NCBI GenBank assembly: GCA_050696075.1
Contig: JBOGUF010000145.1
Location: 1-26,736, forward strand
Direction of reading: 5' to 3'
Length of the DNA: 26,736 nt
From: JBOGUF01 sp050696075
Lineage (GTDB): Bacteria > Chloroflexota > Chloroflexia > Thermomicrobiales > UBA6265
Numbering within the stretch: position 1 is the first letter of the stretch; each line of letters begins with the position of its first letter. Of the stretch, positions 17,703-24,599 are shown in pieces. The position numbers were made by a program, and so were the translations under genes. The notes under the pieces were generated by a model. The model ran no database searches. It had not been told where the DNA came from and saw nothing but the letters and a program-made list of their open reading frames with translations.

Positions 17703-20156
17703 TTAGACCGCCGCCAACTCCTGGGCGGGCGAGAGTTTGAGCAGGTCTTCCTCGACTTCGACCCGGATCGTCGCGCCCGCGTGGAAACGGTTATTCAGTA
17801 AGCCTTCGGCCAGTGGGTCCTCGATGAGGTTCTGGATGATGCGCCGCAGCGGGCGGGCGCCGAAGGTGTGGTCGTAGCCGCGCTCGGCGAGGAAGTCCAT
17901 CGCCTCCATCGTGATCTCGAGATCGATCTCCTGCTCGGAGAGCTGCCGGCGCACTCGCTTCAATTCGAGTTCGACGATCAGGCGGATCTGTTCCGGCGTC
18001 AGCGCGTGGAAGACGACCGTAGCGTCGATGCGGTTCAGGAACTCGGGCCGGAAGGTCTGCTTGAGCTGTCCCATCACCTTCTCGCGCATCTTGTCGTACT
18101 CGCGCTTCTCGGTCTTGTCGGCGTCCTCTTTGAAGGCGAAGCCGAGGGTCATGTCGCGCGAGATCTGATCGGCCCCGACGTTCGAGGTCATGATGATGAT
18201 CGTGTTGCGAAAGTCGACCTTGCGCCCCTTGGCGTCGGCCAGCGTACCATCCTCCATGATCTGGAGGAGCATGTTGAACGCCTCGGGGTGCGCCTTCTCG
18301 ATCTCGTCGAGCAGGATCACCGAGTACGACTTGCGGCGCACCGCTTCGGTCAGTTGACCGCCCTCTTCGTACCCGATGTAGCCCGGCGGCGCCCCGACGA
18401 GGCGCGCAACCGAGTGGCGCTCCATGAACTCGGACATGTCGATCTTGATCAGGTGCTCCTCCGAGCCGAACATGAACTCGGCGAGCGCCTTGGCCAGCAG
18501 CGACTTCCCGATTCCAGTCGGGCCCAGGAAAATGAAGCTGCCGATCGGGCGGCGCGGGTCCTTGATGCCGGCCCGCGCCCGGCGCACCGCCTTGGCGACC
18601 GTCGAGATCGCCTCCTCCTGTGCCACAATCCGCTGATGGAGTTCTTCCTCCATTCGCAGCAGCCGTTCGGACTCCTCGCCGGCGATGCGGCGGACGGGAA
18701 TCCCCGTCCACATCGCGACCACCTGGGCGATGTCCTCCTCCGTGACGTAGACCTCGTCCTCGGCCTGCTCGTCGACCAGGTCTTGCCGCTGCGACTCGAT
18801 CTTCTCGCGCAGTTTGCGCTCGCGATCGCGCAACTCGGCGGCCAGCTCGTACTCCTGGCTGGTGACCGCCGCCTCCAACTCGCGTTGCAGCGATTGCAGA
18901 CCGACTTTCGCCTCTTTCAGGCTCGGTGGCGCCGCCGAGCGGTGCATCCGCACCCGCGAAGACGCCTCGTCGATGAGGTCGATCGCCTTGTCCGGCATGA
19001 AGCGGTCGGTGATGTAGCGCGCCGCCATATTCGCCGCCGCGTGGAGCGCTTCGTCGCTTATTTTCAGCTTGTGGTGGTCCTCGTACAGCTTGCGAATACC
19101 AATCAGGATCGAGATCGTATCTTCGACCGTCGGCTCCTCGACGTGGACCGGTTGGAAGCGCCGCTCAAGGGCCGCGTCCCGCTCGATGTACTTGCGGTAT
19201 TCGTCGAGGGTCGTCGCCCCAATTGTTTGCAGCTCCCCGCGTGACAGGGCCGGCTTGAGGATATTCGCGGCGTCGACCGCGCCCTCCGCCGCACCGGCCC
19301 CGACGAGGGTGTGGAGCTCGTCGATGAAGAGGATGCTGGCGGTCTCCTTGACCTCGGCCACGATCTTCTTCAGCCGCTCCTCGAACTCGCCGCGGTACTT
19401 GGTGCCGGCGACGAGGGCGCCGATGTCGAGGGCAATGAGACGCTTGTTCTGCAACTGCTCCGGCACGTCGCCGGAGACGATCCGCTGAGCCAACCCCTCC
19501 ACGATCGCCGTCTTGCCGACCCCCGGCTCGCCGATCAGGGCGGGGTTGTTCTTCGTGCGCCGGGAGAGGATTTGCATCACCCGGTCGATCTCGGTCCCTC
19601 GCCCAATGAGCGGGCCGAGCTTGCTCATCCGTGCCGCCTCGGTCAGGTCGAAGCCGAGCGCATCCATGTACGGCGTCTTCGTTTGCGACGACTTCCCTTG
19701 GTTGTAGGTCGAACTCTGGTTGACGACCTGCATCACCTGGGCGCGCACCTTCTCCAGGTTCACTCCCAAACTCTCCAGGACGCCCGCGGCGATCCCCTCG
19801 CCTTCGCGCACGAGACCGAGCAGCAAGTGCTCGGTCCCGATGTAGTGGTGATTCAAGCGGCGTGCCTCGTCAACCGCCAACTCGATCACTTTCTTCGCCC
19901 GTGGGGTTAGTCCAATCTCGCCCATCGGGGCCTGCTCGCCACGGCCGATGATGAACTCGACCGCGGAGCGCACCTTCGGGAGCTGAACGCCCATGTTGCC
20001 CAGCACCCGCGCGGCCACCCCATCGCCCTCGCGCACTAACCCGAGCAGCAGATGCTCGGTCCCGATGTAGTTGTGATTGAAGCGCTGGGCCTCTTCCTGG
20101 GCGAGCGTGAGAACCTTCCGGGCCCGCTCTGTGAACTTGTCAAATTTCTCGGCCAT
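17703..20156 (-). CDS. clpC: ATP-dependent Clp protease ATP-binding subunit ClpC
   Basis: An 817-residue Hsp100 unfoldase that feeds proteins to ClpP. Two Clp-N repeats (1-145) share the block HNYIGTEHLLLGLVREG / HHYIGTEHLLLGLVREG. AAA1 Walker A GEPGVGKT is at 209-216 and Walker B is FIDELH. The UVR-like middle coiled coil (about 420-465, YELAAELRDRERKLREKIE) marks ClpC rather than ClpA or ClpB. AAA2 Walker A GPTGIGKS is at 545-552. LGF at 671-673 fits the ClpP-docking loop. ATG 20156 follows GGGAG with 6-nt spacing. No CtsR-type operator or mcsA/mcsB genes were seen nearby. rpsA lies upstream on the same strand across a 253-nt gap with a terminator-like hairpin. Confidence 0.97.
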   Translation of the reverse strand: MAEKFDKFTERARKVLTLAQEEAQRFNHNYIGTEHLLLGLVREGDGVAARVLGNMGVQLPKVRSAVEFIIGRGEQAPMGEIGLTPRAKKVIELAVDEARRLNHHYIGTEHLLLGLVREGEGIAAGVLESLGVNLEKVRAQVMQVVNQSSTYNQGKSSQTKTPYMDALGFDLTEAARMSKLGPLIGRGTEIDRVMQILSRRTKNNPALIGEPGVGKTAIVEGLAQRIVSGDVPEQLQNKRLIALDIGALVAGTKYRGEFEERLKKIVAEVKETASILFIDELHTLVGAGAAEGAVDAANILKPALSRGELQTIGATTLDEYRKYIERDAALERRFQPVHVEEPTVEDTISILIGIRKLYEDHHKLKISDEALHAAANMAARYITDRFMPDKAIDLIDEASSRVRMHRSAAPPSLKEAKVGLQSLQRELEAAVTSQEYELAAELRDRERKLREKIESQRQDLVDEQAEDEVYVTEEDIAQVVAMWTGIPVRRIAGEESERLLRMEEELHQRIVAQEEAISTVAKAVRRARAGIKDPRRPIGSFIFLGPTGIGKSLLAKALAEFMFGSEEHLIKIDMSEFMERHSVARLVGAPPGYIGYEEGGQLTEAVRRKSYSVILLDEIEKAHPEAFNMLLQIMEDGTLADAKGRKVDFRNTIIIMTSNVGADQISRDMTLGFAFKEDADKTEKREYDKMREKVMGQLKQTFRPEFLNRIDATVVFHALTPEQIRLIVELELKRVRRQLSEQEIDLEITMEAMDFLAERGYDHTFGARPLRRIIQNLIEDPLAEGLLNNRFHAGATIRVEVEEDLLKLSPAQELAAV

Positions 20157-20311
20157 CTCGCTCTCCCGGCGCCCTGCGAAACGGCCCCGCGGCCGTTCGT
20201 TGATACCTTTCTACCCTAATCCTACGAAAAGCGCGACCCCCTTGGACGTCAACGTCACCATGCTAGGGCGCTCCTACGCAATCCGCACGCCCTGGTTTGG
20301 TCGCGATTGCA

Positions 20312-20344
20312 ACAGCGGCAGACGCTTGACGCGCCTGCCGCTGT
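20312..20344 (-). terminator. Hairpin downstream of rpsA
   Basis: Perfect 10-bp arms ACAGCGGCAG (20312-20321) and CTGCCGCTGT (20335-20344), with a 13-nt loop, begin 66 nt past the rpsA stop in the 253-nt gap before clpC. On minus it is followed by TTGCAATC, not a true U-run, so it is a modest terminator candidate. The rest of the gap should hold the clpC promoter, but no convincing pair of hexamers was found; a TTGACG near 20250 has no partner at correct spacing. Confidence 0.5.
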
Positions 20345-20409
20345 CCTCTCAAACGCTCTGGTTGCCACGGTCTGACCGCCAGTTGGTCAACCGTGAGTCG
20401 TCGGTCGAT

Positions 20410-22602
20410 CTAGCGCCCTTGCTCCCCGCCACTGCTGTCGGCCGTCGCATCGCTTCCTTCCGTCGCCGGCTCGTCGTCGTCGGTCCCACGGACCAACTCC
20501 GGCGCCGCCATCGCGAAGGCCATCGCCATCGCCGACATCGGTTCATCGCCGAGATTTTCGGGCAGATCGTTGCTCTTGCGCTTGGTCGCACGCTGGCGCG
20601 GCGCCTTGGGCTCGGCCGGCGCGGCGGCCGTCTCGGTCTTGGATGCTTCTTCCCCGACGCCGACCACGGACTCGGCCGTCGGCGCGGCCGGGACCTGCAC
20701 CTCGGCATCCGGCGACTCATCCGTCTCCGCGGCCGCCTCGGTAGCTGACGCTTCAGGTGTGGACTCCACTGTCGCGACTGGCGCGGCAGCGGTCGACTCC
20801 GCTTCATCACCCGCCAGGTCGCCGCCCGGCGGCGCCGGCTCGATTCCCTCGGCCTCGAGCGAGGCCCGGATCGTCTGCACCAGGCCATCGCGCTCCGCCA
20901 GGATCTCGGGACCGAAGACCGCTTCCAGTTCCGCGTCCGGCGTGTCGAGCGCCCGCCGCAGGCTGAGGCCCATCCGCCGCCGCTGCGGGTCGATGCGGAT
21001 GATGCGCAGGATCAGGTCCTGCCCCTCGTTGACGACTTGCTTCGGATGGGTGATCCGCTCGTCCGCCAACTCGGAGACGTGGATCAGGCCCTCGATGCCG
21101 TCCTCGATCCGGGCGAAGGCGCCGAAGTTGGCGAGTTGCGTCACCGAGCCGCGGACCAACTGGCCGACCTCGTACTTGGTCGCCACCCGGCTCCAGGGCT
21201 CGGCCTGAGTCCGCTTGATCGAGAGGGCGATCTTCTTTTCCTGCGGATTGATCCCGAGGACGTAGACGTCGATCTCCTGCCCGACCTTCAGCACCTCGCT
21301 TGGGTGCCGGACGCGGCTCCAGGAGAGTTCGGAGAGGTGAACCAGTCCGTCGGCGCCGCCGATGTCGACAAAGGCGCCGAAGTCGCAGATCGAGGAGACG
21401 CGCCCGAGCCGGGTCTCGCCTTCCTTCAATTCCGCGATCAGCTTCTCCTTCATCTCGTCGCGCCGTTCCTGGATCGCCTGGCGCTCGGAGAGGATGAGCC
21501 GGTTGCGATGGCGATTGATTTCGATCACCTTGAGCGGCAGACTAGAGCCGATCAGGCGGGCCATGTCGGCCTGCTTGCTCGCCTCGTCGCCACCCCGGAT
21601 TTCGGAGACCTGCGACGCCGGGACGAAGCCGCGGACGCCGTCGAGGTTCACCAGGAGTCCGCCCTTGTTGTAATTGGTGACCTCGGCCTCGATGACCTCG
21701 TTCGCCTCGTAGAGTTCTTGCAGTCGCCGCCAACTCTTCTCCTGGCGGGCGCGGTCGATGCTGACGACCGGGTGCCCTTCCGGGTTCTCGGATTGGACGA
21801 CGAAGACGAGCACGTTGTCGCCGATCGCCAGGGCGTTCTTTTCCTCGCTGTTGAGGCTGGAGAATTCGCGCGAGGGGACGATGCCTTCCGACTTCGACCC
21901 GATGTCGACCAGAAGCTCGTCCCGGTCGACGCGCATGATCACCCCGTCGATGACGTCGCCGTACTTCAGCGACTTGTAGTCGTGGGAAGGATCGCTGAGG
22001 TACTGCTCCATGAGCGAAGCGCCGTCGAGTTCTGTCGGTTCCGCGGCCGGTTCTGCCCGCGGTTCCTCAGCCACGACGTCGGCCGGGGCTTCAGCTGCCA
22101 CCGGGGACTGCTCAGTCGCGGTTGCATCCGGGGTTTCCGCTGCCACCGGCGATTCATCGGCTGCCATGTCGGCCGGGGGTTCGGCGGCCACCGAGGATTC
22201 CTCGGCAACGGCCGCAACCGGGACCTCGGCTTCCACCGGCGATTCCTCAGTCGCTGCCGCAATCGGGATTTCAGCGTCCACTGGCGGTTCATTGGCTGTT
22301 ACGTCCGCCGGCGGTTCCTCAGTTGCTGCTTCAACCGAAGCTTCGGCTTCCCCCTGGGCTTCCTCGGTCGCTGCCGCGACCGGCGTTTCGGCGTCCACCT
22401 GGGTGGCGTCGGCAACCTTGGCGACCTCAGCAACGTCGGCTTCCGCCCGCGTCTCGACTTCCGCCTGAGGGGCGTCGTCGCCCCCCGGAGTTTCGGCTTC
22501 CGCTTGCGGGTCGGCGGCCACCTGGGGAGCTTCCTCCACCTTGGCATTCGCCTCCACCCGCGGTTTCGCCTCCACCCGCTCGCTAACGTCCGTGCCGTCC
22601 AT
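20410..22602 (-). CDS. rpsA: Ribosomal protein S1-like, four S1 domains with long acidic tails
   Basis: A 730-residue RNA-binding protein. Four S1 (OB-fold) domains occupy about residues 214-525, starting at KYGDVIDGVIMRVDRDELLVDIG, IEAEVTNYNKGGLLVNLDGVRG, RLGRVSSICDFGAFVDIGGADG and VRGSVTQLANFGAFARIEDGIEG. S1 helps the ribosome bind mRNA; four-domain forms are usual in Gram-positive-like lineages, with a less certain ribosomal role. Unusual here are an Ala/Glu/Pro-rich N-terminal tail of about 200 residues, partly built of 15-residue repeats, and an acidic C-terminal tail of about 150 residues with a short basic patch (RQRATKRK). ATG 22602 follows AAGGA with 6-nt spacing. A promoter and leader hairpin precede it. 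Confidence 0.93.
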   Translation of the reverse strand: MDGTDVSERVEAKPRVEANAKVEEAPQVAADPQAEAETPGGDDAPQAEVETRAEADVAEVAKVADATQVDAETPVAAATEEAQGEAEASVEAATEEPPADVTANEPPVDAEIPIAAATEESPVEAEVPVAAVAEESSVAAEPPADMAADESPVAAETPDATATEQSPVAAEAPADVVAEEPRAEPAAEPTELDGASLMEQYLSDPSHDYKSLKYGDVIDGVIMRVDRDELLVDIGSKSEGIVPSREFSSLNSEEKNALAIGDNVLVFVVQSENPEGHPVVSIDRARQEKSWRRLQELYEANEVIEAEVTNYNKGGLLVNLDGVRGFVPASQVSEIRGGDEASKQADMARLIGSSLPLKVIEINRHRNRLILSERQAIQERRDEMKEKLIAELKEGETRLGRVSSICDFGAFVDIGGADGLVHLSELSWSRVRHPSEVLKVGQEIDVYVLGINPQEKKIALSIKRTQAEPWSRVATKYEVGQLVRGSVTQLANFGAFARIEDGIEGLIHVSELADERITHPKQVVNEGQDLILRIIRIDPQRRRMGLSLRRALDTPDAELEAVFGPEILAERDGLVQTIRASLEAEGIEPAPPGGDLAGDEAESTAAAPVATVESTPEASATEAAAETDESPDAEVQVPAAPTAESVVGVGEEASKTETAAAPAEPKAPRQRATKRKSNDLPENLGDEPMSAMAMAFAMAAPELVRGTDDDEPATEGSDATADSSGGEQGR
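22048..22389 (-). repeat. 45-nt/15-residue degenerate repeats in the S1 N-terminal tail
   Basis: Residues 72-185 of the S1 protein consist of units on the pattern E-x-P-x-A-A-A-T-E-E-S-P-V-A-A. Units start at 72, 87 (expanded to 24 residues), 111, 126, 141, 156 and 171. Examples are EIPIAAATEESPVEA and EVPVAAVAEESSVAA. The last five are exactly 15 residues each without gaps, so the DNA has a 45-nt period. The segment is predicted disordered and strongly acidic. Confidence 0.75.
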
Positions 22603-22631
22603 ACACCATCCTTAAACGCCGATAAGACATG

Positions 22632-22647
22632 CAGGGGTTCTCCCCTG
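22632..22647 (-). promoter_or_regulatory. Leader hairpin of the rpsA mRNA
   Basis: CAGGGG (22632-22637) and CCCCTG (22642-22647) form a perfect 6-bp stem with a 4-nt loop, about 16 nt upstream of the AAGGA ribosome site and inside the 5' UTR expected from the promoter at 22696-22725. S1 leaders are autoregulated in enterobacteria; a similar role here is inference. Confidence 0.4.
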
Positions 22648-22695
22648 AACGCGGGCCGACTTCACCACCCACCGTTTGGAGAGAACCGTCGAGCG

Positions 22696-22725
22696 AGTAT
22701 ACCGAACCCGCGCAAGGGGGCGCAA
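22696..22725 (-). promoter_or_regulatory. Candidate rpsA promoter
   Basis: On minus TTGCGC (22720-22725) and TATACT (22696-22701, 5/6) have an 18-nt spacer. A start near 22689 gives a leader of about 87 nt. It lies between the palindrome at 22738-22820 and rpsA. Confidence 0.5.
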
Positions 22726-22737
22726 CCGGAACGGCTG

Positions 22738-22820
22738 CCCCCCCGTCCCCCCAATCCTGGGGGGAGACGATGGCGCGGCGTCTTCCGTCGTCTCCCCCCA
22801 AAGTTGGGGGGTCGGGGGGG
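22738..22820. repeat. 83-nt composite palindrome with C6/G6 blocks
   Basis: A perfect 12-bp core pair, GGGGGGAGACGA (22759-22770) and TCGTCTCCCCCC (22788-22799), with a 17-nt loop. Each side carries a further C6-N6-G6 unit (22747-22764 and 22794-22811) and an outer C7/G7 block (22738-22744, 22814-22820). The two halves match as inverted arms of 33 nt at 29 positions. It starts 6 nt downstream of the aminotransferase stop, where its RNA could end or stabilise that transcript. The G runs could also form quadruplexes. No second copy is in the window. Confidence 0.8.
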
Positions 22821-22825
22821 CCGTC

Positions 22826-23935
22826 CTATCCCCGCGCCCCAACAACCTCGCCGGCCGTCAACACACCAACGACCGACCGCAACCCGGCGATGGCGTTATC
22901 GATGTCGTCGGCGTCGACCCAACCCATGTGGCCGATGCGGACGACGGTCTCGGCAAGGTGGGCTTGTCCGGTGGCGACGGTGATGCCGTGATCGCGGCGC
23001 AAGGCATCGACGATCTCGCCAGCGGTCACGCCATCGGGCGTCAGAAAGGCGGTAATCGTGCCGGAAGCGTGCGGCCCGTCGGCCAGGAGCGTCAGGCCAA
23101 GGTCGCGGACGCTGGCACGGGTGCGCGTGCCGAGGTCAAGGTGCCGCTGCCAGACCTGCTCGACGCCTTCGTCTAGGATCAAATCGAGGGCGGCGTCGAA
23201 GGCGTAGACCAGGGTCAACGGTGGCGTCGTCGGCGTCATCCCATTGCCGGCGGCCTTGCGTGCCGCTTTGAGGTCCCAGAAGAACTTGGGGAAAGTCGAG
23301 CGCTGGTAGGCATCCCACGCACGCGGGCCGACGCCCGCGATCAGCAACCCCGGCGGGCACATCCACGCCTTCTGCGACCCGGAGAGGACGAAGTCGATGC
23401 CCCAGTCGTCCATCTGGAACGGCAGTCCGGCCAGGGAACTGACGCCATCGACGAGGACGAGCGACCCGTGCTCCCGCACCACCGCCGCCAGCTCTGGCAG
23501 CGGATTGGTGACGCCGGTCGAAGTCTCGTTGTGCGTGAGGAAGACGGCTCGCACGTCGAATTGCGTTTTCAGCGCGTCGCGCAACTCGTCGGGCGCGACC
23601 GCCTGCCCCCACTCCACGTTGAGCCGGCGCACGTCGAGGCCGAACATCTCCCCGACCTGGGCGAAGCGCTCGCCGAAGTTGCCGGTGACGACCGCCAGCA
23701 CCGGATCGCCCGGCGACAGCAGGTTGACGATGGCGACCTCCCACCCGGCCGACCCAGAGGCGGGCCAGAGGAAGACGTCGCCGTCGGTGCGATGAATCTC
23801 CCGCGTCCGCGCCAGGACCGAGGCGAAGAGTTCGCTCAACCCCCCGCCGCGATGCGGAATCATCTCCCGTTGCATCGCCTCCAGTACCTCCGGCGGCAAC
23901 GGCGTCGGACCAGGCAGGCGGAAATTGCTCTTCAC
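22826..23935 (-). CDS. Class V aminotransferase (serine/alanine--glyoxylate aminotransferase-like)
   Basis: A 369-residue PLP enzyme of fold type I. FRLPGPTPLPPEVLEAM is the family N-terminus, SGSAGWEVAIVNLLSPGD lies in the cofactor site, VDGVSSLAG carries the Asp that contacts the pyridine nitrogen, and Lys189 in LSGSQKAWMCPPG is the Schiff-base Lys. The C-terminal VRIGHMGWVDADDI is typical of alanine/serine-glyoxylate and related (purine-catabolic) transaminases. Substrates cannot be set from sequence alone. The start is GTG 23935; GAGGGGAG lies 11 nt upstream, a rather long spacing. The gene is probably monocistronic between two palindromes, with a candidate promoter at 24055-24060. Confidence 0.9.
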   Translation of the reverse strand: MKSNFRLPGPTPLPPEVLEAMQREMIPHRGGGLSELFASVLARTREIHRTDGDVFLWPASGSAGWEVAIVNLLSPGDPVLAVVTGNFGERFAQVGEMFGLDVRRLNVEWGQAVAPDELRDALKTQFDVRAVFLTHNETSTGVTNPLPELAAVVREHGSLVLVDGVSSLAGLPFQMDDWGIDFVLSGSQKAWMCPPGLLIAGVGPRAWDAYQRSTFPKFFWDLKAARKAAGNGMTPTTPPLTLVYAFDAALDLILDEGVEQVWQRHLDLGTRTRASVRDLGLTLLADGPHASGTITAFLTPDGVTAGEIVDALRRDHGITVATGQAHLAETVVRIGHMGWVDADDIDNAIAGLRSVVGVLTAGEVVGARG

Positions 23936-23962
23936 GGCGGTGGTTGCTCCCCTCTCGTGGAT

Positions 23963-24033
23963 CAGCCTTCACCCCGGCGCTTCGCGCCACCCCTCTCCCG
24001 CGCACGGGAGAGAGGGCAGGAGGGTGAGGGCTG
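23963..24033. repeat. 71-nt nested REP-like palindrome
   Basis: Outer arms CAGCCTTCACCC (23963-23974) and GGGTGAGGGCTG (24022-24033) match at 11 of 12 positions. Inside lie two further hairpins: GGCGC-TTC-GCGCC (23976-23988... arms 23976-23980 and 23984-23988) and CTCTCCCG (23993-24000) with CGGGAGAG (24005-24012). If the TATACT at 24055 is used, the element lies in the aminotransferase 5' UTR. No coding capacity is seen. Confidence 0.7.
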
Positions 24034-24054
24034 CCCGTCCCTTCACGCCCGCCC

Positions 24055-24060
24055 AGTATA
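24055..24060 (-). promoter_or_regulatory. Candidate -10 of the aminotransferase gene
   Basis: TATACT on minus, 120 nt upstream of GTG 23935. No good -35 at 16-18 nt. It is the only good -10-like hexamer seen in this direction in the gap. Confidence 0.35.
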
Positions 24061-24138
24061 CGGTCCGCACCCGCGTAATCCATCATCCGTCACCAACATA
24101 CACACCAGCCGATGATCAATAATCGAAATCTGAGTCCC

Positions 24139-24153
24139 ATTTTGGCCCAAAAT
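24139..24153. promoter_or_regulatory. Operator-like perfect palindrome at the head of the right-hand module
   Basis: ATTTTGG (24139-24145), C24146, CCAAAAT (24147-24153): 7-bp arms with a 1-nt centre in an AT-rich patch that stands out from its GC-rich surroundings. AATCGA flanks it as a direct repeat (24121-24126, 24151-24156). Symmetry and size suit a dimeric DNA-binding protein. A weak -10-like TAATAG follows at 24162-24167. Regulator unknown. Confidence 0.4.
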
Positions 24154-24205
24154 CGATGCCTTAATAGATGGAGGGGTCTTTTTGTGGTCCCTCGTTCGTG
24201 GCAAT

Positions 24206-24228
24206 GGCGCGCCCGGATTGGGCGCGCC
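24206..24228 (+). promoter_or_regulatory. Strong hairpin in the leader of the right-hand module
   Basis: Perfect 9-bp arms GGCGCGCCC (24206-24214) and GGGCGCGCC (24220-24228) with a 5-nt loop, followed by GTTGTCGTTG. It ends 28 nt before the AAAGGAG ribosome site of the first gene. A shorter stem, GAGGG (24171-24175) with CCCTC (24189-24193) enclosing a T5 run, precedes it. Attenuation or mRNA stabilisation are both possible. Confidence 0.5.
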
Positions 24229-24268
24229 GTTGTCGTTGCCTGTTTCCGGCAACCGGAAAGGAGACCCG

Positions 24269-24599
24269 ATGGACCGTCTGAACCCGTTGCTCGCTGAGAG
24301 CCTGCCCCGATCGGAGAGAGGGGAGGAGACACTCACCTACTCGGCCCTGCTCGACCGCATCTACCCGATGCCGCGCGACACCCGGTCGCTGGACGACGTT
24401 CACCGGCGGCGACGCCATGACCTGCCGCGCCCAAGTCCACCTCCACAAACGCACGCGTGCGCAACGCGAGTTGACCGACCCGCGCCGCCCCGTCCAAGTC
24501 TTCGGTCCGCCCCAACCGAACGAAACCACCGAGCCAGGCGCCTCCCCGGCCATCCCCAGCGATCCGTACCAGCTCAAATTCGCCCGAAAGGAGTGCGTC
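24269..24599 (+). pseudogene. Small module gene with an apparent frameshift
   Basis: ATG 24269 has an excellent ribosome site (AAAGGAG 24257-24263, 5-nt spacing). The first 42 or so codons look coding (ending ALLDRIYPMPRDTRSLDDV), with mostly G/C third positions. Near 24392-24400 this frame turns into Arg/Pro-rich text that runs to 24739, while the next frame takes over protein-like sequence and GC-rich third positions (FTGGDAMTCRAQVHLHKRTR). That second frame has no stop before the ATPase start at 24600 and runs on into it. Explanations are an indel in this copy, a sequencing error, or a translational +1 shift. An ATG at 24417 in the second frame has no ribosome site. Function unknown; no domain recognised. 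Confidence 0.5.

Noticed and set aside
17868..19244. 458-codon open frame on plus
   Set aside because: Antisense to clpC; no recognisable motif and no ribosome site.
21037..22983. 648-codon open frame on plus
   Set aside because: Lies antisense to rpsA, whose four S1 domains are unmistakable; long antisense frames are expected in GC-rich genes.
23936..24268. tRNA gene as an integration site for the right-hand module
   Set aside because: No cloverleaf or T-loop GTTCRA-type sequence with matching arms was found in this gap.
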